From positions 1,411,501 through 1,475,500 of the forward strand of contig NZ_CP015283.1 of assembly GCF_002094975.1 (NCBI RefSeq): 64,000 nt of DNA, in the 5' to 3' direction. Below the pieces are notes generated by a model that was not told the origin of the DNA, searched no databases, and saw only the letters and a program-made list of their open reading frames with translations. Below, piece by piece: positions 54,710 through 64,000 of this stretch. Source of the stretch: Streptococcus salivarius. Its GTDB lineage: Bacteria > Bacillota > Bacilli > Lactobacillales > Streptococcaceae. Within the stretch, counting starts at the first letter, position 1. Every line of letters begins with the position of its first letter. Made by a program: the position numbers and the translations under genes.

Positions 54710-55219
54710 ATGTCAGCAAAACGTTTAACCATTTCTGCATTTTTCATGGCACTTGTCATTATTTTGAGTTCGAGTCTCTTATCTATTCCTGTGCCAGGAG
54801 GTCATTTCTATTTTAACGGGATTATAATTTTTTTAGTTGGTTTAATTTTCCCACCCACAGAAGCAGTTATTATTGCTGGAGTAGGTTCCTTTATTGGAGA
54901 TTTTCTTTTTTACCCTCTTCCTATGTGGGTAACTCTAGTAACACATAGCCTTCAAGTTCTCGCTATTGCACTCATTGTTGGAGGACGCTTAGGAAAATTG
55001 AGCAAATCTAGGGCGGCTTTAGGTCTCTTGATTGGGGCCATTATTGACTTAGTCGGTTATGGATTAGGAAGAGCCTTTATCTATGGTACGCCTGCCTATG
55101 CTATTATGAAGATTCCTTTTGACATTGTAGCTGCTATTCTTGGTTTAGGAGTGGCCTACTACATTTATTTCCACACAGGTTTTGTTAAACAGTTTAAAAA
55201 GACCTGGGAAGGAAAATAG
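54710..55219 (+). CDS. ECF transporter S component, vitamin B6 type (PdxU2-like)
   Basis: A 169-residue membrane protein with about six hydrophobic segments, beginning SAKRLTISAFFMALVIILSS and containing the family-typical GHFYFNGIIIFLVG and FYPLPMWVTLVTHSLQ. S components bind a vitamin and dock on a shared EcfT/A/A' module encoded elsewhere. A pyridoxal kinase gene begins directly behind the stop codon, and another S component follows, which suggests pyridoxine, pyridoxal or pyridoxamine as substrates (PdxU/PdxU2 grouping). The substrate is inferred from neighbours. Confidence 0.8.
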   Translation: MSAKRLTISAFFMALVIILSSSLLSIPVPGGHFYFNGIIIFLVGLIFPPTEAVIIAGVGSFIGDFLFYPLPMWVTLVTHSLQVLAIALIVGGRLGKLSKSRAALGLLIGAIIDLVGYGLGRAFIYGTPAYAIMKIPFDIVAAILGLGVAYYIYFHTGFVKQFKKTWEGK

Positions 55220-56077
55220 ATGACCAAAGTAATTGTTGCCAATGACCTGGTTGGTCTAGGTAAGGTTGCTTTAACTAGTAGTCTCCCTATCATGTCAGCC
55301 TGTCAAACTGAAGTCCTTCCCCTACCAACAGTTCTTTTATCTTCGCATACAGGGGAGTTTGAAAATATCTATGTACGGGATCTTACGGATGATCTAAAGG
55401 GATTTTGTGAGCAGTGGGACCACTTGGATTTTATAGTAGATGGCCTTGTGAGTGGTTATTTTAAGTCAGAAGAAGCATTAAAATGTGTAGGTCAATTGGC
55501 TCGTGATAAACAGATAGCTCTATTTGTTGACCCTACTATGGGTGACAATGGTCGACTTTATCAAGGATTTGATAGAAACTATGTAGAAACCATGAAGGAT
55601 TTCTGTCAACAGGCAGATGTCATCATTCCCAATCTGACAGAAGCTGCTTTGTTGACGGATACTCCATATCTTGAAGCAGGTTCCTATGATGAGGTCACTA
55701 TTGAAAAGCTTCTGAGAGAATTGAGCAAGCTTGGACCTCGAAAAGTTATTTTGACAGGTATCTCATTTGAGACAGATAAAATTGGGTTGGCTTATTTTGA
55801 TAAAGAGACTAATCGAACGATTTATCGCATGCAAAAACGTTATGGTAATCATTTTTATGGAAGCGGCGATTTGCTAACGGCAATCTTATCAGCAGGTTAC
55901 TTTTATAATCTTGATTTACTAAAGGTTTGTGATTTGGCCTTGGATGTTATGGATAGGGTTCTTTCGTCAACACTGTCTGATGGTCGTCCTTTAAAATATG
56001 GTCTTTGCTATGAGCCCCATATCGGTTATTTATTCAGTGGTTTTAATGCCCTATTGGAGGAGAAAAATGAAAAGTGA
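55220..56077 (+). CDS. Pyridoxal/pyridoxamine kinase (PfkB-like)
   Basis: A 285-residue ribokinase-fold kinase of the PdxY/PdxK group that phosphorylates vitamin B6 vitamers to make PLP precursors. Landmarks: N-terminal NDLVGLGKVALTSSLPIM, IVDGLVSGYF, ALFVDPTMGDNGRLY (~100-114, substrate/metal), VIIPNLTEAALL (~140), and the GSGDLLTAIL motif near 217 carrying the catalytic aspartate. The start ATG follows the PdxU2-like stop directly. Its end overlaps the next gene by 11 bp, one operon. Confidence 0.85.
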   Translation: MTKVIVANDLVGLGKVALTSSLPIMSACQTEVLPLPTVLLSSHTGEFENIYVRDLTDDLKGFCEQWDHLDFIVDGLVSGYFKSEEALKCVGQLARDKQIALFVDPTMGDNGRLYQGFDRNYVETMKDFCQQADVIIPNLTEAALLTDTPYLEAGSYDEVTIEKLLRELSKLGPRKVILTGISFETDKIGLAYFDKETNRTIYRMQKRYGNHFYGSGDLLTAILSAGYFYNLDLLKVCDLALDVMDRVLSSTLSDGRPLKYGLCYEPHIGYLFSGFNALLEEKNEK

Positions 56078-56597
56078 TAAAACACGTGAATTAGTTATTC
56101 TAAGTTTGTATGCAGCTTTAATTATTGTGAGTGTACAGTTTATTCGTATTCCTTTTGGAGCTCAATTTGTCCATCTGGGAAATGCCCTAGTTGTGATTGC
56201 TGTTTTGATTTTCGGTGCCAGAAAAGGTGCGCTAGTCGCAACAGTAGGGTTAGGGCTATTTGATATTTTCAATGGCTATGCTGCTGAGGTCTGGATTACT
56301 ATTTTAGAATCCTTGATTGTTTGTTATGTTCTCTATCTTGTTTTTGAAAAGTTTTTAAAATCAAATGACAAAATGGCTAACATCATAATCATTGGAGTCA
56401 TAGCGGCAGTGACCAAAATTATTTTGAATTTTGTTAAGTATACGATTATTAATAGTGTTGTTGCGGCTTTACCACTCAATGCAGCTATGGTATTGGCACT
56501 TACTAAAATTGGTGGAACCTTTGGGACATCAGTAGTGACTATCATTGCGGTGCCTCTCCTCTATCCTGTCTTCAAACGTATTTTACAAAGAAACTAA
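56067..56597 (+). CDS. ECF transporter S component (PdxU-like)
   Basis: A 176-residue membrane protein with six hydrophobic segments: KTRELVILSLYAALIIVSV start, IPFGAQFVHLGNALVVI and FGARKGALVATVGLGLFD, the usual S-component glycine-rich helix. The start at 56067 follows TTGGAGGAGAAAA, inside the end of the kinase gene. The second vitamin transporter of the operon, so the cell takes up two B6 vitamers or related compounds. A terminator follows at 56604-56626. Confidence 0.82.
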   Translation: MKSDKTRELVILSLYAALIIVSVQFIRIPFGAQFVHLGNALVVIAVLIFGARKGALVATVGLGLFDIFNGYAAEVWITILESLIVCYVLYLVFEKFLKSNDKMANIIIIGVIAAVTKIILNFVKYTIINSVVAALPLNAAMVLALTKIGGTFGTSVVTIIAVPLLYPVFKRILQRN

Positions 56598-56603
56598 AGA
56601 TTT

Positions 56604-56626
56604 AGCAGGTTAGTCCTGCTTTTTCT
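56604..56626 (+). terminator. Terminator of the pyridoxal salvage operon
   Basis: AGCAGG and CCTGCT around TTAGT, then TTTTTC. Confidence 0.75.
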
Positions 56627-56704
56627 TTTTAATTTTCCAGAAGCAGAGGTCCAAATTTTCACTAAAAAATGGTAAAATAGTAAAGTTAATGTCAAGAAAG
56701 GAAA

Positions 56705-56726
56705 GGGCTGAAGGCAGGTTCAGCCC
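56705..56726 (+). promoter_or_regulatory. Leader hairpin before the ABC-F gene
   Basis: GGGCTGAA and TTCAGCCC form a perfect 8-bp stem around GGCAGG. The purine-rich loop is the best ribosome-binding candidate before the ATG at 56736, though 10 bp distant; the hairpin may reduce or regulate initiation. Confidence 0.45.
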
Positions 56727-56735
56727 AGATATGCT

Positions 56736-58274
56736 ATGTCTATTTTAGAAGTCAAAAATCTTAGTCACGGATTTGGTGACCGTGCTATTTTTGAAAATGT
56801 CTCATTCCGTTTGCTCAAAGGTGAGCATATCGGTCTTGTCGGTGCTAACGGTGAAGGAAAGTCAACCTTCATGTCTATCGTTACTGGAAAATTGCAGCCA
56901 GATGAAGGTAAGGTAGAGTGGTCTAAGTACGTTACAGCGGGTTACTTGGATCAGCATGCTGTTCTTGAAAAGGGAATGACCGTTCGTGATGTCCTTCGTA
57001 CGGCTTTTGATGAACTCTTTAAGACTGAAGAACGTATCAATGAGATTTACATGTCTATGGCTGACGAAGGAGCTGACGTTGATGCTCTGATGGAAGAAGT
57101 GGGTGAGCTTCAGGATCGCTTGGAAACGCGTGATTTCTATACACTAGATGCTAAGATTGATGAGGTTGCCCGTGCACTAGGTGTCATGGATTTTGGCATG
57201 GATACAGATGTAACGGACCTTTCAGGTGGTCAACGTACCAAGATTCTCTTGGCTAAGTTATTGCTTGAAAAACCAGATATCTTACTTCTCGATGAGCCAA
57301 CCAACTATTTGGATGCTGAACACATTGCTTGGCTTAAACGCTATCTTCAAGAGTATGAAAATGCCTTTGTCCTCATTTCTCACGATATTCCATTCCTAAA
57401 CGATGTGATTAACATTGTCTATCATGTTGAAAATCAAGACTTGGTTCGCTATGCAGGTGATTATGACAATTTCCAATCTGTCTATGCTATGAAGAAAGCT
57501 CAATTAGAAGCTGCCTATGAACGTCAGCAAAAGGAAATTGCAGACCTTCAAGATTTTGTTAACCGTAACAAGGCACGTGTTGCTACTCGAAATATGGCCA
57601 TGTCTCGTCAGAAGAAATTGGATAAGATGGAAATTATCGAATTGCAGGCTGAGAAGCCAAAACCTGAATTTCATTTCAAGGAAAGTCGTACGCCTGGACG
57701 CTTTATTTTCCAAACCAAAGACCTCGTTATTGGTTACGACCGCCCTTTGACCAAGGCTCCTTTGAATCTTACCTTCGAACGTAATCAAAAAGTAGCTATC
57801 GTGGGTGCCAATGGTATCGGTAAGACTACTTTGCTTAAGAGCTTGCTTGGTATTATTCAACCACTCGAAGGAGAAGTTGAGACAGGTGATTTTATTGATC
57901 TAGGTTACTTCGAGCAAGAAGCAGAAGGGTCACGTCAGACGCCTCTTGAAGCGGTTTGGGATGCCTTCCCAGCCTTAAATCAAGCTGAGGTCCGTGCGGC
58001 TCTAGCCAAATGCGGATTAACCTCTAAGCATATTGAAAGCCAAATTCAAGTGCTTTCTGGTGGGGAACAGGCTAAAGTTCGCTTCTGTCTCCTTATGAAT
58101 CGTGAAAATAATGTTCTTGTTCTGGATGAACCTACCAACCACTTGGATGTTGACGCCAAGGATGAATTGAAGCGTGCCCTTCAGGCCTTCAAGGGCAGTA
58201 TCCTTATGGTATGTCACGAACCAGAATTTTATGAAGGTTGGACAGACGTTTGGGATTTTAATGAGTTAGTATAG
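56736..58274 (+). CDS. ABC-F ATPase (YbiT/YkpA type)
   Basis: A 512-residue soluble protein with two ABC cassettes and no membrane part, a member of the ABC-F family that acts on ribosomes. Walker A motifs: GANGEGKST (~36) and GANGIGKTT (~352); signatures LSGGQRTK (~157) and LSGGEQAK (~437); Walker B ILLLDEPTNYLDAE and VLVLDEPTNHLDVD. The linker between cassettes (~230-310, RQQKEIADLQDFVNRNKAR) is short and basic, as in the housekeeping YbiT/YkpA group rather than antibiotic-protection subtypes with long linkers. No sign of an upstream leader peptide beyond a hairpin. Confidence 0.88.
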   Translation: MSILEVKNLSHGFGDRAIFENVSFRLLKGEHIGLVGANGEGKSTFMSIVTGKLQPDEGKVEWSKYVTAGYLDQHAVLEKGMTVRDVLRTAFDELFKTEERINEIYMSMADEGADVDALMEEVGELQDRLETRDFYTLDAKIDEVARALGVMDFGMDTDVTDLSGGQRTKILLAKLLLEKPDILLLDEPTNYLDAEHIAWLKRYLQEYENAFVLISHDIPFLNDVINIVYHVENQDLVRYAGDYDNFQSVYAMKKAQLEAAYERQQKEIADLQDFVNRNKARVATRNMAMSRQKKLDKMEIIELQAEKPKPEFHFKESRTPGRFIFQTKDLVIGYDRPLTKAPLNLTFERNQKVAIVGANGIGKTTLLKSLLGIIQPLEGEVETGDFIDLGYFEQEAEGSRQTPLEAVWDAFPALNQAEVRAALAKCGLTSKHIESQIQVLSGGEQAKVRFCLLMNRENNVLVLDEPTNHLDVDAKDELKRALQAFKGSILMVCHEPEFYEGWTDVWDFNELV

Positions 58275-58277
58275 AGA

Positions 58278-58326
58278 TAAAAGAGTGTTGACATTCTCTA
58301 AAGAGAAAGTTACTCACTCTTTTTTT
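58278..58326 (+). terminator. Terminator of the ABC-F gene
   Basis: AGAGTG and CACTCT with an inner TCTCTAAAGAGA hairpin, followed by TTTTTT. Confidence 0.6.
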
Positions 58327-58494
58327 ATATTTTAAAGCAAAGTAACTTTCTAGGATTTGGTAAGACAGTGATGGTGTTAAGAAAGGTAACCGTCATCATA
58401 AAGTGTTTTTCTGCATATTTTGCCGTGACCTATTTGGGTTTTGAGCATAGAAACTTAATTTGTTCAAAAAGTAACAAAGTCTGAGCATAAAAGG

Positions 58495-58522
58495 TGTAAC
58501 CGTTTTCCGATTATGGTAGAAT
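58495..58522 (+). promoter_or_regulatory. nox promoter with cre-like site
   Basis: TGTAACCGTTTTCC (58495-58508) is close to the CcpA cre consensus. It overlaps the -35 position of an extended -10 TGGTAGAAT (58514-58522). The 58326-58494 stretch shows no gene. Confidence 0.5.
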
Positions 58523-58562
58523 GAAATAGTAAACTATTATCAAAAGAAAGTTGGATAAACTT

Positions 58563-59936
58563 ATGTCAAAAATCGTAGTTGTTGGTGCTAACCACGCTGG
58601 TACTTTTAGTATTAATACTATTCTCGATAATTACGGAGACCAAAATGAAGTAGTTGTTTTCGACCAAAACTCTAACATTTCATTCTTGGGTTGTGGTATG
58701 GCTCTTTGGATCGGTAATCAAATCTCAGGTTCTGATGGTCTTTTCTATGCCAACAAAGAAGGACTTGAAAGCAAGGGTGCTAAAGTTTATATGAACTCAC
58801 CAGTTGAGTCTATTGACTTTGATGGTAAAACTGTTACAGCCCTTGTAGATGGTAAAGAGCACGTTGAATCATATGACAAATTGATTTTGGCTACTGGGTC
58901 TCAACCAATCTTGCCTCCAATCGAAGGTGCTGAAATTAAAGAAGGTAGCCGTACTTTCGAAGCTACACTTGAAAACCTTCAATTCGTTAAACTTTTCCAA
59001 AACGCCCAAGAAGTTATCGATAAGTTGAACGACAAATCTCAAGATATCAAACGTGTAGCGGTTGTAGGTGCTGGTTACATTGGTGTTGAATTGGCTGAAG
59101 CTTTCCAACGTCATGGTAAAGAAGTTATCCTTATCGACGTTGTTGATACATGTTTGGCTGGTTATTATGACCATGACTTGACTGAACTTATGGCTAAAAA
59201 TATGGAAAGCCACGGTATTAAATTGGCATTTGGTGAAACTGTTAAGGCAGTTGAAGGTGATACTAAAGTTGAACGTATCGTCACTGATAAAAATGCTTAC
59301 GATGTCGACATGGTTGTCCTTGCAGTAGGTTTCCGTCCTAACACAGCTCTTGGTGCTGGTAAATTGGAAACATTCCGTAATGGGGCTTACCTTGTTAATA
59401 AGAAACAAGAAACATCAATCAAAGATGTTTATGCAGTTGGTGATTGTGCTACCGTTTATGACAATGCCCTTGAAGATGTGAACTACATTGCCTTGGCTTC
59501 AAACGCTGTTCGTTCAGGTATTGTCGGTGGTCATAATGCCGGTGGTGGCGATGTTGAATCAAACGGTGTTCAAGGATCAAATGGTATCTCAATCTATGGT
59601 TTGAACATGGTATCTACTGGTTTGACAGAAGAAAAAGCAAAACGCTTTGGTTTCAATCCAGCAGTAGTAGAATCAACAGATCTTCAAAAAGCTGCCTTCA
59701 TGGAAGATGAAAATGAAGACGTTACAATCAAGATCGTTTATGACAAAGATACACGCAAAGTTCTTGGTGCTCAAATGGTATCACGTATGGACATCTCTAT
59801 GGGAATCCACATGTTCTCATTGGCTATCCAAGAAGGTGTAACGATCGACCGTCTTCAATTGCTTGATTTGTTCTTCTTGCCACACTTTAACCAACCGCTT
59901 AGCTATATTGCTAAAGCAGCTATCTCAGCTAAATAA
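58563..59936 (+). CDS. nox: NADH oxidase, water-forming
   Basis: A 457-residue FAD flavoprotein that reduces oxygen to water with NADH, restoring NAD+ for glycolysis and removing oxygen in a streptococcus without respiration. The FAD loop [10 protein letters not shown] is at the N-terminus, the redox cysteine in [10 protein letters not shown] (~40-49), the NADH loop [15 protein letters not shown] (~157-171) and the second FAD motif AVGDCATV (~285). The start at 58563 (MSKIVVVGA) is chosen over the upstream ATG at 58551 by homology. Flanked by a cre-like site and a terminator. Confidence 0.93.
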   Translation: MSKIVVVGANHAGTFSINTILDNYGDQNEVVVFDQNSNISFLGCGMALWIGNQISGSDGLFYANKEGLESKGAKVYMNSPVESIDFDGKTVTALVDGKEHVESYDKLILATGSQPILPPIEGAEIKEGSRTFEATLENLQFVKLFQNAQEVIDKLNDKSQDIKRVAVVGAGYIGVELAEAFQRHGKEVILIDVVDTCLAGYYDHDLTELMAKNMESHGIKLAFGETVKAVEGDTKVERIVTDKNAYDVDMVVLAVGFRPNTALGAGKLETFRNGAYLVNKKQETSIKDVYAVGDCATVYDNALEDVNYIALASNAVRSGIVGGHNAGGGDVESNGVQGSNGISIYGLNMVSTGLTEEKAKRFGFNPAVVESTDLQKAAFMEDENEDVTIKIVYDKDTRKVLGAQMVSRMDISMGIHMFSLAIQEGVTIDRLQLLDLFFLPHFNQPLSYIAKAAISAK

Positions 59937-59944
59937 TCTGAAAC

Positions 59945-59975
59945 AGCTAATTCAGTTGAATTAGCTGTTTTTTTC
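59945..59975 (+). terminator. nox terminator
   Basis: CAGCTAATTC and GAATTAGCTG around AGTT, then TTTTTTT. Confidence 0.85.
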
Positions 59976-59987
59976 TTTTTTGAAATA

Positions 59988-60012
59988 CGAAAAAAGCCTC
60001 CTACTGGAGACT
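59988..60012 (-). terminator. ldh terminator
   Basis: On the minus strand GTCTCC and GGAGGC pair around AGTA, followed by TTTTTTC; convergent to the nox terminator. Confidence 0.75.
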
Positions 60013-60032
60013 TTTATTTAACTAATGTCAAA

Positions 60033-61067
<1,035 letters not shown>

Positions 61068-61069
61068 TT

Positions 61070-61134
61070 ATTCTACCACTTTAAGTGATGGATGTCACGA
61101 AATATTAAGCAAATAATAGATGAAAGCGTTTTAC
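61070..61134 (-). promoter_or_regulatory. ldh promoter and cre-like site
   Basis: Minus-strand TGGTAGAAT (extended -10, 61078-61070). A cre-like sequence at 61121-61134 (plus strand TGAAAGCGTTTTAC) matches the CcpA consensus at 12 of 14 positions by my count, about 43 bp upstream of the -10, a place from which CcpA can activate. A similar AAAGCGTTTTA recurs at 61148-61158, nearer to gyrA. Confidence 0.6.
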
Positions 61135-61157
61135 CTAACTGAAAAATAAAGCGTTTT

Positions 61158-61167
61158 ATGGTATAAT
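61158..61167 (+). promoter_or_regulatory. gyrA promoter (-10)
   Basis: TGGTATAAT is a perfect extended -10; the -35 region (CTGAAA) is poor. The second AAAGCGTTTTA repeat overlaps the spacer. Confidence 0.6.
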
Positions 61168-61240
61168 ATTATAGAAATTTTCTATACTCTTTTATTAGAG
61201 TTTGGAATGATTTGAATGAAAGAAAAGAGGCATTTTTAGA

Positions 61241-63709
61241 GTGCAAGATAATAATTTAATTGACGTTAATTTGACGTCTGAGATGAAGACGAGCTTTATC
61301 GATTATGCCATGAGTGTTATCGTGTCTCGTGCTCTTCCAGATGTTCGTGACGGTTTAAAACCTGTACAACGTCGTATTCTTTATGGAATGAATGAGCTTG
61401 GGGTGACACCTGATAAGCCACATAAAAAATCTGCCCGTATTACCGGGGATGTCATGGGTAAATATCACCCACACGGGGACTCATCTATCTATGAAGCCAT
61501 GGTCCGTATGGCACAATGGTGGAGCTACCGTTACATGTTGGTTGATGGTCACGGGAACTTTGGTTCTATGGACGGAGATGGGGCTGCCGCTCAGCGTTAT
61601 ACTGAGGCGCGTATGTCTAAATTCGCCTTGGAAATGCTTCGTGATCTTAACAAGAATACCGTAGATTTTCAAGATAACTATGATGGATCAGAACGTGAGC
61701 CAATAGTCCTTCCGTCTCGTATTCCCAACCTTCTTGTCAATGGTGCGACAGGGATTGCCGTTGGTATGGCGACTAACATCCCACCACATAATTTGGCTGA
61801 AACGATTGATGCTGTCAAATTGATGATGGATAATCCTGAAGTTACAACACGTGAACTGATGGAAGTTCTTCCTGGACCAGACTTTCCAACTGGTGGCTTG
61901 GTCATGGGGAAATCTGGTATTCACCGTGCATATGAAACTGGTAAGGGTTCTATTGTCCTTCGTTCACGTACCGAAATTGAAACAACAAAATCAGGTCGTG
62001 AGCGTATTGTTGTCACTGAGTTTCCTTACATGGTCAATAAGACCAAGGTCCATGAACATATCGTTCGTTTGGCACAAGAAAAACGTATTGAGGGGATCAC
62101 AGCAGTCCGTGACGAGTCTTCTCGTGAAGGGGTACGCTTTGTCATCGAAGTGCGTCGTGATGCTTCGGCCAATGTTATCTTGAACAATTTGTTCAAATTA
62201 ACGCAACTTCAGACTAACTTTAGCTTCAACATGTTGGCCATTGAAAAGGGTGTTCCTAAAATCCTTTCCTTGCGTCAAATCTTGGCTGACTATATTGCGC
62301 ACCAACAAGAAGTTGTGGTTCGTCGTACACAGTTTGACAAGGATAAGGCTGAAGCACGTGCCCACATTTTAGAAGGGTTGCTGATTGCTCTTGATCATTT
62401 GGATGAAGTGATTACGATTATCCGTAGCAGTCAAACTGATGCAGAGGCTCAAGCTGAGTTGATGGCTCGCTTCGAACTCACGGAACGTCAAAGTCAAGCC
62501 ATTCTTGATATGCGTTTGCGTCGTTTGACAGGTTTGGAACGTGATAAGATTCAAAATGAGTACAATGATCTCCTTGCCTTGATTGCTGATTTAGCTGATA
62601 TTTTGGCAAAACCAGAACGTGTCATTGCTATCATCAAGGAAGAATTGGACGAAAGCAAGCGTAAATTCGCAGATGCTCGTCGTACAGAGCTTATGGTCGG
62701 AGAAGTCGTTTCTCTTGAGGATGAAGATCTCATCGAAGAAGAAGATGTTGTTATCACTCTTTCAAATAAGGGGTATATTAAACGTTTAGCCCAAGACGAG
62801 TTCCGTTCACAAAAACGTGGAGGACGTGGTGTTCAAGGTACTGGTGTTAACGATGATGATTTTGTTCGAGATATTGTCTCAACAAGTACTCATGATCACC
62901 TCTACTTCATGACTAATAAGGGGCGTGTATACCGTCTCAAGGGGTATGAAATCCCTGAGTATGGTCGTACAGCCAAAGGCTTACCTATTGTCAATCTCTT
63001 GAAGTTGGATGAAGGTGAGACCATTCAAACGGTCATTAACGCTAAGAGTGATGAAGCTTCTGAAAATAATCACCTTGTCTTTGTAACTCGCCAAGGTCTG
63101 GTTAAACGTACCAAAGAAGCAGAATTTAAGAACATCCGTCAAAACGGTTTGATTGCCTTGAAATTGAGAGAAGGTGACGAGCTAATCAATGTCTTCTTGA
63201 CTACTGGTAATGAAGAAATTGTCATTGGTACCAAATTTGGTTACAGTGTACGCTTCAAAGAGGACACTATTCGAAGCATGAGCCGTATGGCTGCCGGTGT
63301 TAAAGGGGTAACTCTTCGTGATGGAGACCAAGTTGTTGGTGCAGCTGCCATTACAGAAGACCAAGAAGTCTTGATTATCACTGAAAAAGGTTACGGTAAG
63401 CGTACCTCAGCTACTGAATACCCAACGAAGGGACGTGGTGGTAAAGGTATCAAGACTGCTAATATCACAGAGAAGAATGGTAACTTAGCAGGTATTGTCA
63501 CAGTATCTGGTGATGAGGATATCATGGTCATCACCGATACAGGTGTTATCATCCGTACTGCCGTTGCTAATATCTCTCAAACTGGTCGTGCAACTCAAGG
63601 GGTTAAGGTCATGCGTTTGGATGACTCTGCTCGTATTGTAACCTTTGCTTTAGTTGAACCAGAAGAAGTAGAACAAGCTTCTGAAGACCAAGAAAGTGGT
63701 GACAACTAA
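61241..63709 (+). CDS. gyrA: DNA gyrase subunit A
   Basis: The 822-residue DNA-cutting subunit of gyrase, which adds negative supercoils with GyrB. It starts with GTG after AAAGAGGCATTTTTAG. The breakage domain includes the quinolone region [19 protein letters not shown] with the wild-type serine and glutamate, and the catalytic tyrosine in [14 protein letters not shown]. The C-terminal beta-pinwheel (~500-800) has the GyrA box [11 protein letters not shown] (~527). The end is acidic. The stop overlaps the start of srtA (TAATG), the standard streptococcal gyrA-srtA coupling. Confidence 0.97.
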   Translation: MQDNNLIDVNLTSEMKTSFIDYAMSVIVSRALPDVRDGLKPVQRRILYGMNELGVTPDKPHKKSARITGDVMGKYHPHGDSSIYEAMVRMAQWWSYRYMLVDGHGNFGSMDGDGAAAQRYTEARMSKFALEMLRDLNKNTVDFQDNYDGSEREPIVLPSRIPNLLVNGATGIAVGMATNIPPHNLAETIDAVKLMMDNPEVTTRELMEVLPGPDFPTGGLVMGKSGIHRAYETGKGSIVLRSRTEIETTKSGRERIVVTEFPYMVNKTKVHEHIVRLAQEKRIEGITAVRDESSREGVRFVIEVRRDASANVILNNLFKLTQLQTNFSFNMLAIEKGVPKILSLRQILADYIAHQQEVVVRRTQFDKDKAEARAHILEGLLIALDHLDEVITIIRSSQTDAEAQAELMARFELTERQSQAILDMRLRRLTGLERDKIQNEYNDLLALIADLADILAKPERVIAIIKEELDESKRKFADARRTELMVGEVVSLEDEDLIEEEDVVITLSNKGYIKRLAQDEFRSQKRGGRGVQGTGVNDDDFVRDIVSTSTHDHLYFMTNKGRVYRLKGYEIPEYGRTAKGLPIVNLLKLDEGETIQTVINAKSDEASENNHLVFVTRQGLVKRTKEAEFKNIRQNGLIALKLREGDELINVFLTTGNEEIVIGTKFGYSVRFKEDTIRSMSRMAAGVKGVTLRDGDQVVGAAAITEDQEVLIITEKGYGKRTSATEYPTKGRGGKGIKTANITEKNGNLAGIVTVSGDEDIMVITDTGVIIRTAVANISQTGRATQGVKVMRLDDSARIVTFALVEPEEVEQASEDQESGDN

Positions 63710-64000
63710 TGAGCAAAGATAAGAAAAATAAAGCAACAAAAAAACGCCGTAAGTGGCTGGATATTCTTCGCTGGGTGTTGATTGTTGTTCTCTTGGTTGT
63801 TGGTTTAGCCTTGATTTTCAATAAGTCTATTCGAAACACAGTGATTGCATGGAATACAAATAAGTATCAAGTGAGCAAGGTTTCTAAAAAGACTATTGAG
63901 AAAAACAAGGAAGCTAAGACGAGTTTTGACTTTGATACCGTTAAATCAATTAGCACAGAGTCTGTCTTGCAGGCACAGATGGATGCTCAAGAACTTCCTG
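63709..64000 (+). CDS. srtA: Sortase A, N-terminal part (runs off the window)
   Basis: The first 97 residues of a class A sortase: a lysine-rich cytoplasmic start (KDKKNKATKKRRKW), a membrane anchor (~17-38) and the beginning of the extracellular domain (FDFDTVKSISTESVLQAQMD). The catalytic TLXTC cysteine lies beyond base 64000. It attaches LPXTG proteins such as the proteinase at the left edge to the wall. The start overlaps the gyrA stop by one base. Length and motifs so far match streptococcal SrtA. Confidence 0.9.
   Translation, partial: MSKDKKNKATKKRRKWLDILRWVLIVVLLVVGLALIFNKSIRNTVIAWNTNKYQVSKVSKKTIEKNKEAKTSFDFDTVKSISTESVLQAQMDAQELP

Overview
The window reads as chromosome of a low-GC streptococcus of the salivarius group, most likely Streptococcus salivarius. 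Reasons: a long secreted GH32 fructanase (FruA-like), two ComR-type paralogs of the kind described in S. salivarius as ScuR/SarF, the end of a PrtS-like cell-envelope proteinase, an asd-RNA next to asd, and streptococcal ldh / gyrA / srtA order. Species assignment is inference; no rRNA is present.

Layout. 1-1500: the 3' end of an LPXTG-anchored proteinase, then a scar of two IS fragments. 1526-7256: a flavodoxin-fold oxidoreductase, a broken XRE regulator, a ComR-paralog / ABC exporter / ComR-paralog locus on the minus strand with a ComR-box-like operator at 5079-5093, then RDD and Nudix genes. 7443-10629: a two-gene DUF262 / DUF262-DUF1524 pair, predicted phage defence. 10713-12265: an IS30 copy with a nonsense-mutated transposase, and a beheaded EamA transporter. 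12520-16431: fructanase behind a cre site. 16520-22490: IS3, the serine dehydratase operon (sdaAB-sdaAA), IS30 and a decayed IS110. 22495-27523: an AT-rich plus-strand RiPP maturation and export operon (tandem SagB-like protein truncated by an IS30 end, a SpaB_C/thiopeptide-type protein, a second SagB-like dehydrogenase, a degenerate E1-like protein, ABC ATPase and permease). It has no visible precursor, YcaO or full LanB. 27584-30222: an XRE gene and a DUF2326 gene split by an ISL3 element with an exact 8-bp target duplication.

From about 30.4 kb the window is mainly core genome: yjjG, uvrC, two cardiolipin synthases (one apparently started with AUC, the other carrying a UGA stop), alkD-like, asd RNA, asd, dapA, rnc, smc, an XRE/DUF3278 pair, a T-box leader with pheS, a GNAT gene, three direct repeats, pheT, an ATP-cone protein, an intact IS30, a MocR-type regulator, a lipoprotein, a pyridoxal salvage operon (two ECF S components around a kinase), an ABC-F protein, NADH oxidase, ldh, gyrA and the start of srtA.

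How the parts work together: fruA, nox and ldh form a carbon and redox theme, all with cre-like sites. asd and dapA feed lysine and cell wall precursors. rnc and smc overlap in expression. The accessory half holds three candidate interaction or defence systems (ComR-paralog locus, DUF262 pair, RiPP relic) plus a DUF2326 relic, with IS elements at most of their borders. At least four IS insertions or fragments have clipped genes here.
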